Shown: positions 58,885 to 64,000 of the stretch, one piece after another
Position numbering within the stretch: the first letter of the stretch is position 1
How the letters are laid out: the number at the start of each line of letters is the position of its first letter
Origin: Halocaridina rubra
Lineage: Eukaryota; Arthropoda; Malacostraca; Decapoda; Atyidae
Reading direction: 5' to 3'
Assembly (NCBI GenBank): GCA_037179515.1
Contig: JAXCGZ010020854.1
Location: forward strand, 12,501 to 76,500
Length of the DNA stretch: 64,000 bases
The notes under the pieces: generated by a model
Databases searched by the model: none
Told to the model about the DNA's origin: nothing
Seen by the model: only the letters and a program-made list of their open reading frames with translations
Made by a program: the position numbers and the translations under genes

Positions 58885-59238
58885 TTAGTAAATTATATGT
58901 CGGCTAAGGTAAATATTTTGGAAATATTTAGTCTGAACTGAATTTTTTTTCTTAATTTAGTTTGAACTGATTAATAATTTTTTTTTATATAAGTGAGACA
59001 ATGGCACTCATGTTTTCTAGTACTATGCTATTTGGAAGTTTTTTTTCCCAGTTGACGTAATATTATGTGTTTATGCAGTATGGTAGATCGTAAAAGAGTT
59101 TTAGTCTTTACAGTAGATCTCAGAATCCAAAAGTCTGGCCTCCTCTGCTCTAGGTGCTAAGAGGAGTGATTTGGGTGACTTGCCTACCGGACGAGTGCAT
59201 GCTTTGACTAGGCCAGCCTATGTACAAGGGGGATTTAG

Positions 59239-59358
<120 letters not shown>

Positions 59359-59548
59359 TATATCCACACTTAAAAAGAAATAAATGAAAACAATAGATGC
59401 TCAAAATGTTCACCATCCAAGAGGTCTCATCAGGAAGTTTATAAAGCTCTTGATGAGGCCCGGGCGCGGGTGAATATTTTTAACATCTTTTGCCTTTCTG
59501 AGTGTGGATTGATCTCTATATTATTGTCTTCGTGTTATGAAGACCACA

Positions 59549-59584
59549 CACACACACACACATGCATACATACATACATACATA

Positions 59585-59650
<66 letters not shown>
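59549..59650. repeat. (AC)n, (CATA)n and (TA)n
   Basis: Short AC and CATA runs lead into (TA)n 59588-59650. Confidence 0.93.
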
Positions 59651-59652
<2 letters not shown>

Positions 59653-59792
59653 TCTTCATGAATGAGAGTGGTCACAGACTTGGCCAGAACGAAAAAAGAT
59701 TTAGGTTGGATGCCCTTCGTCGGGGATCAAACCCGTGTTTGTCAGACTCGCCATTTTCCTACATAGGTACTCTTTTATTGAGATATTACAGT
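59650..59792 (-). mobile_element. SINE family S2 next to (TA)n
   Basis: Diverged copy: gagtggtcacagacttggcc, ttaggttggatgcccttcgt, head near gggatcaaacccgtgtttgt. Confidence 0.65.
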
Positions 59793-59939
59793 CATTTTGT
59801 TCTTGTTTATTTATGAATAAATCATGATTTAATTACAAATTTGGTAGTGCTTATGTAGATATTAATTAAATATTCAGAAATATTTACTTAAAATAGTTTT
59901 ATACAATCATATGTTAGGCCTAGAAGATAAGTGTTTTGC

Positions 59940-60216
<277 letters not shown>

Positions 60217-60299
60217 CTGTGTTCATCACAAAATATTTTTTTATTCGGAATATAGACTTAAGGGTATTTCATGGTAGTTAAGGGGTGGGGAGTGTGGAG

Positions 60300-60440
60300 A
60301 AAAGGTCTCTACTGAAAGGCAGAGGCAAGGTAAAGAGATAGTGCATAGCCCGACTATATACTTACCATATAACCAGGCTCAATCCCTTTCTCTAAGCACA
60401 TGGACCAAGTGATCTCCACATAAACTAGCTGCTTAAATAT
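60300..60440 (-). mobile_element. SINE family S3, 3' part
   Basis: tctctactgaaaggcagagg, accatataaccaggctcaat and catggaccaagtgatctcca match the other S3 copies; the head is missing. Confidence 0.7.
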
Positions 60441-60470
60441 GGAATATACATAATTTGCTACATAAGTAGG

Positions 60471-60598
60471 ATCTTGTAAAGATGGATAACCCCCAGAACT
60501 CCGTGTAGTTAAATCACCCCATCAATATTACGTTAACTTAGCTTGTAAATATGAATAACCCTAGAGCACCGGGGGTTACTCTTCTATACATGAATCCA
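60471..60598. repeat. TTAGG-like dispersed element (family M), no TTAGG run
   Basis: gatcttgtaaagatggataa at the left, gcttgtaaatatgaataacc in the middle, gggggttactcttctataca at the right. Confidence 0.62.
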
Positions 60599-60764
60599 AA
60601 AGTATTTACTTTTTTCACACTAGTTCACAACTTGATTGTACAGTCTTTAGTTGGGTTGTTAAAGGAGCAAGGGCCAAAGAGACATATGTTCAAGAATGAC
60701 CATCACATTATGTAATATATTTATTAGGAAACCTTCACAGATTTTTTTCTATGGGTGTGACACC

Positions 60765-61085
60765 GGGACAGGCAAAAACTGCCCTCATCAAATAGGCCCG
60801 GGCACAAGAAAATACCAAGACGAAGGAAGAGAAAAAGATTGAGGACAAGGCAGAGATGAGGTAATGTCACACAAAGGCAAATGACAGACAGAAAACACAG
60901 TCAAAGTACAGAGGACCCAGAAATTTGGACGACTAGGCCCTGAGATGACGATATATCTGCTTTTTGAAGAATGATAGGTCATAAGAATTAAGAAAGACAG
61001 AGGAAGGAAGAGAGTTCCAGAGTCTGGAGGTTGATGGGAAGAAGCAGCTGCCCCGACCAATCCGCGAGCTACAAATCTCCACACA
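60765..61085 (-). mobile_element. LINE family L3 3' end
   Basis: Reverse complement of the 33.0 kb copy (tttgtagctcgcggattggt, ctttgactgtgttttctgtc on the minus strand), extending further to gcccgggcctatttgatgag. Directly downstream of tetraspan paralogue 2. Confidence 0.7.
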
Positions 61086-61126
61086 GTATCTGTGAGCTAT
61101 CTACTTAACAAAACAGAGTTACGTCA

Positions 61127-63260
61127 TTAAGCATTTCTCTGTGGAAAATATGGCGACTTGTAATTATAATAATCCTTAGGCGGAACTGGGATTTCATCAG
61201 CTGTAACCGATTGTCTGTTGTTGTATGACGAAGCAGTCCTCTTGGCATATACCAGTCTGGAACACTGGGAATTAAAGAGAAAACATTATTCTTCTATCCT
61301 ATCTTTTCCTACGTCTCCCATTTCTTCTTCTCCTCCTCCAACTCTCTCTCTTCACCTCTAATCTTATTCTTCCTTTTACTCCTCCTCCTCCTCTCTCCTC
61401 CTCCTCCTCCTCCTCCTCCTCCTCCTCTTTCTCTTATGACACTTTATGGTATTATATTTAGGTTGCATAGCTGTCAATTAGAACTGGCAAGTACGGCACT
61501 TAAAGGGTTAATTATATCTCATTTCCCTGTAGCTAAATTCTAGTATTTGGCATTGAATATAGAATTTGGGATAAAATATTTTGCATATTTATCCATGAGA
61601 AACTCTAGCTGAAGGAATTTATGGTTGACCATATATGACCTTGCGAACAAACAAGTATCTGCATTTTCATTTCTTCCACTGATATTCATCAAATTGCACC
61701 CACACTATTATACAATATATGCAACAGTAAAGCGTGTTTTACGTCACGGACTCCCTTTTCTGCCAAGGGCTAGGACGGTTGCCTTCTTACGAAGGACTTG
61801 TTTTGGCAGATGTAATCGTTACCCTGAGTGCATGCCCTTGCTAACCTCAGACCGTGGCAGGGCGCGAACCCTCGACCTGACGCCTCAAAGTCGCGGACGC
61901 TACCGCCTGAGCCACGGTGACTACAACAATATATGTAACAGTGAAAGTACAAAATGTGTCGAGTTTTGCCTACCTTGGTCTCATGAACCCCTGCAAATAT
62001 GGCCACTAGGTAAGCCCAGATAAATGAGAAACTGCATCCAAACAGAGCAGCGTAAGGAGCTTTGTCTTTGAACTCTGTTGTTTCTGTAATGCTGAACCAC
62101 ACAACAGCTGTAACAAATTGGGCCATTCCAACTATGGCTGCCGCCACCAAGCGTGCAACGTTCTGGCGGGCATCTCTTAATCCCTCTGGATCAGGGAAGC
62201 TCTTAGCCTGAAAAGAAAAAAATATCAAATTTCACTAGAGCATCGGAACTGGGGACAGGGTAGAGCAGGGGTTAGAGCACCTAATACCGATGTATTTGCA
62301 GTGGCTCTGCTCGGAAAGTGACAACCCCAAAATCGAATCCCCTGTGGAGCGTCAGGTAGGGCATACATCCTTAATTTCCCAGCTCCAACCTGTCTTTGTC
62401 CACCCCTAAAATGGGGGTGGACGCATAATATGGCGAATTAATTGGAGCTTAAAACTGCATTATCTTGCATTTGCATTATGGCAGTGACTGCTGTTCTCTT
62501 ATTAGAGTAAATTTACATTTCGCATGTTAAAGTGACTTTCTTTGCCATTTTATGCGTTGCCAGTAGTCCCCATTCGAATGGGGGGGGGGGTGTACACAGA
62601 CAGGTTGGTGCTGGGGGATTAAGATTGTTGATGTGTGCTGTTTTATGTATTACTATTAATCTCCATTGTGGGGGTAGACACAGACAGGTTAGAGCTGGGG
62701 AATGAAGCTGGATGCCCTTCATAATGTACCGTGGTGGGCTGATCGCATGCTTGTTAACGTCCGAGTCTAGTGCTCTAACTACTACGCTACCGCGACCTCT
62801 AATTAGATGATTATGCATATGATACTTTGAAGTTCTAATCGTTCAATTGGACCTCTGTGTCTATTGTGAATTGTTTATTTTTTAGTTTATATCTGAGAGG
62901 GAGTGATGGGTGGAGGTTCCTATGAGATAATATAGAGGGCTTCAATGGCAGAAGATACTTGCCTACTTACCCTGTGGATAACTTAAACAGTAAGGGAAGG
63001 GGATCGTGTGACCATTTATCCCCAAAGAGCTAATTTAGATGTTGCGGTGAATTGGCTACTGGTGATTGTGTGATGTGTGTGCTTTGACTCGACCACCCCC
63101 ATTACAATGGGGAATACCGCCAATTTGTATGTATGTATTTATTGCAAACTTACCGTAATGCAGAATATGTAGCGACTGACGAAATAAATATAGGCGATAT
63201 TCACTGGAATGTAGATTGCTACACCGAAGACGGGCAGGAAGTTTGCCTGAAGGAATGTTA
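61127..63260 (-). CDS. Four-transmembrane-segment protein, paralogue 2 (last three coding exons; 5' end outside window)
   Basis: Exons in reading order: 63260-63154, 62207-61974, 61264-61127, all with good splice sites. The first exon starts in phase 1, as in paralogue 1 at 52862. The middle exon is 234 nt, exactly as in paralogue 1; its 78 residues align without gaps at about 47% identity, sharing SFP.P, LRD, FVTA.VWF, SFSFIW and GVHETK. The last exon codes 45 residues, starting CSRLVYAK and ending with a tyrosine/proline-rich tail (DYYNYKSPYF), and diverges strongly from paralogue 1. The visible part covers segments 2-4 of the predicted tetraspan. The exons for the N-terminus and segment 1 must lie beyond 64000, because nothing comparable is seen between 63261 and the edge. 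Function unknown. Confidence 0.8.
61378..61432. repeat. (CTC)n microsatellite
   Basis: In the last intron of tetraspan paralogue 2, about 115 bases upstream of the terminal exon acceptor. Confidence 0.9.
61732..61925 (-). mobile_element. SINE family S1 in the last intron of tetraspan paralogue 2
   Basis: Full-length copy. Target duplication acaatatatgcaacagta (61712 on) and acaatatatgtaacagtg (61926 on), two mismatches. Ends about 48 bases from the donor side of the 234-nt exon, in the same strand as the gene. Confidence 0.9.
62255..62440 (+). mobile_element. SINE family S2 (tetraspan paralogue 2 intron)
   Basis: Head gggtagagcaggggttagag, body gcgtcaggtagggcatacat, tcccagctccaacctgtctt and ctaaaatgggggtgg. 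Confidence 0.75.
62540..62802 (-). mobile_element. Two adjacent SINE S2 copies (tail fragment, then full copy)
   Basis: Tail fragment 62540-62618 (ttttatgcgttgccagtagt, gtacacagacaggttggtgc) is followed at about 62628 by a complete copy ending at the head ctactacgctaccgcgacc. Confidence 0.78.
62935..63130 (+). mobile_element. R4 LINE 3' end beside a tetraspan exon
   Basis: cttgcctacttaccctgtgg, catttatccccaaagagcta, tgtgctttgactcgaccacc, then gtatgtatgtattt. Ends about 24 bases from the donor side of the exon at 63154. Confidence 0.68.
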
Positions 63261-63407
63261 CTGAAAGAAAAAATAGGTCTATTCAGAATCAGTTTCATAA
63301 TATCTAAGCCAGATAATGATGATAATTATGGGGAGTGAGGCTCGGCAGGAAACGTCTAAACATTGCTACCTCTTTGTTCTTTAGCTGTAGCAACCCTTAT
63401 AGCTTCT

Positions 63408-63462
63408 TCTCTCTTCTTCTTCTTCTTCTTCTTCTTCTTCTTCTTCTTCTTCTTCTTCTTCT

Positions 63463-63492
<30 letters not shown>
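63408..63492. repeat. (TTC)n microsatellite
   Basis: About 28 units, one break. Confidence 0.95.
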
Positions 63493-63493
<1 letters not shown>

Positions 63494-63544
63494 TATGCAC
63501 AGGACACGAGGATTGGTCATCCTTTAAATCCCAAATACACTGTT

Positions 63545-63832
63545 AAAGGTTAAAGATCTCTAATGAAAGGCAGAGGCAAGGAACAGTGAGAGCTCAGCGT
63601 CAGATTACATTTCTACCATATAGCCGGGGCCTAAGCCCCCTCTTCAGTCACGTGGACCCAGTGATCTCCAAACAATGACTGAATAATCGGTGGACCTATA
63701 GAAAATCACCAACCCCCCCTCTTCAATGCCCTGCTTTATTGGTAACGACATGAGACAGTGAAAGCTAATGCAACCCGGGGCTGAATTGAGCCCCAGCCAC
63801 TACCACTGTGCCATAGTGTACAAAGGAGAGTA
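63545..63832 (-). mobile_element. SINE family S3
   Basis: Reverse complement of the 6.5 kb copy: 3' end tctctaatgaaaggcagagg, middle ccatatagccggggcctaag, head accactgtgccatagtgta. Confidence 0.78.
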
Positions 63833-63859
63833 GAATTCGATTCTACAGCTAAAGGGTCT

Positions 63860-63990
63860 TTTGGACTTAAATAGGACTGTCTAGGACAGTTCTGTGTTAA
63901 GTCTTCTTTCAGTTACGGTTCTTTTTCTATACCTACATCAGCACATCTATTATCCCTTCACATCTGATAAGTCACAACACTCCCCAACTG
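63860..63990 (+). mobile_element. Repeat fragment shared with 40.4 kb
   Basis: aggactgtctaggacagttc and tctttcagttacggttcttt parallel the 40.4 kb repeat; cut by the window edge region. Confidence 0.4.
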
Positions 63991-64000
63991 TTTCTCTTTA

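Larger units (their letters stand above)
57945..59147 (+). mobile_element. Degraded hAT-family DNA transposon
   Basis: Imperfect 15-base terminal inverted repeats: tagaggtggccaaac at the left, and cagaggaggccagac as the reverse complement of the right end. An 8-base target duplication flanks it, ctctatgt at 57937-57944 and ctctaggt at 59148-59155 (7 of 8 match). Inside are a ~97-base tandem repeat and a broken transposase C-terminus. It interrupts a dispersed LINE 3' end that resumes after 59155. Confidence 0.8.

Noticed and set aside
61625..62023. Plus-strand 132-codon frame
   Set aside because: It covers SINE S1 and the antisense of a tetraspan exon.

Overview
The window is animal nuclear DNA, most likely from a decapod crustacean. 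The grounds are a conserved metazoan kinase gene split by eight small exons, very dense microsatellites ((TA)n, (GT)n, (GA)n, (TAA)n, (TTC)n), arthropod-type TTAGG-like runs inside dispersed repeats, and several LINE, SINE and DNA-transposon families. The species cannot be fixed from sequence alone. No bacterial or viral gene was seen.

Three protein-coding loci are supported. (1) A complete LKB1/STK11 serine-threonine kinase gene lies on the plus strand at 26.0-37.1 kb: eight coding exons with consistent splice phases and a predicted protein of 399 residues ending in a CAAX-like CKQS. (2) A four-membrane-segment protein of unrecognised family lies on the minus strand at 48.2-55.1 kb, with five coding exons and about 220 residues. 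(3) A paralogue of (2) lies on the minus strand at 61.1-63.3 kb; its last three coding exons are visible and its 5' part is beyond the right edge. A possible terminal exon of a further plus-strand gene is at 47.7 kb.

Layout: 0-12 kb holds microsatellites, truncated LINE copies, a long foldback element and SINEs. 12.8-20.9 kb is a head-to-tail pile of copies of one CR1/Jockey-like LINE, with one intact two-ORF copy whose ORF2 has no usable ATG and is preceded by an in-frame -1 slippery heptamer. 22.3-23.5 kb is a degenerate tandem repeat. 26-37 kb is LKB1; its introns carry an inverted tandem array of a tRNA-like satellite, a TA-flanked hairpin, Tigger/pogo-like elements and SINEs. 37-48 kb is mostly noncoding with old repeats. 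48-64 kb holds the tetraspan pair with many SINEs and microsatellites, plus a nested structure: a hAT relic inserted in a LINE 3' end and then itself hit by a SINE.

The host genes do not form an evident pathway. The repeat content has three recurring links. The LINE copies abut (GT)n/(AC)n tracts. The RTE-like LINE 3' ends run into (TA)n. tRNA-like promoter boxes recur in three SINE families and in the satellite.
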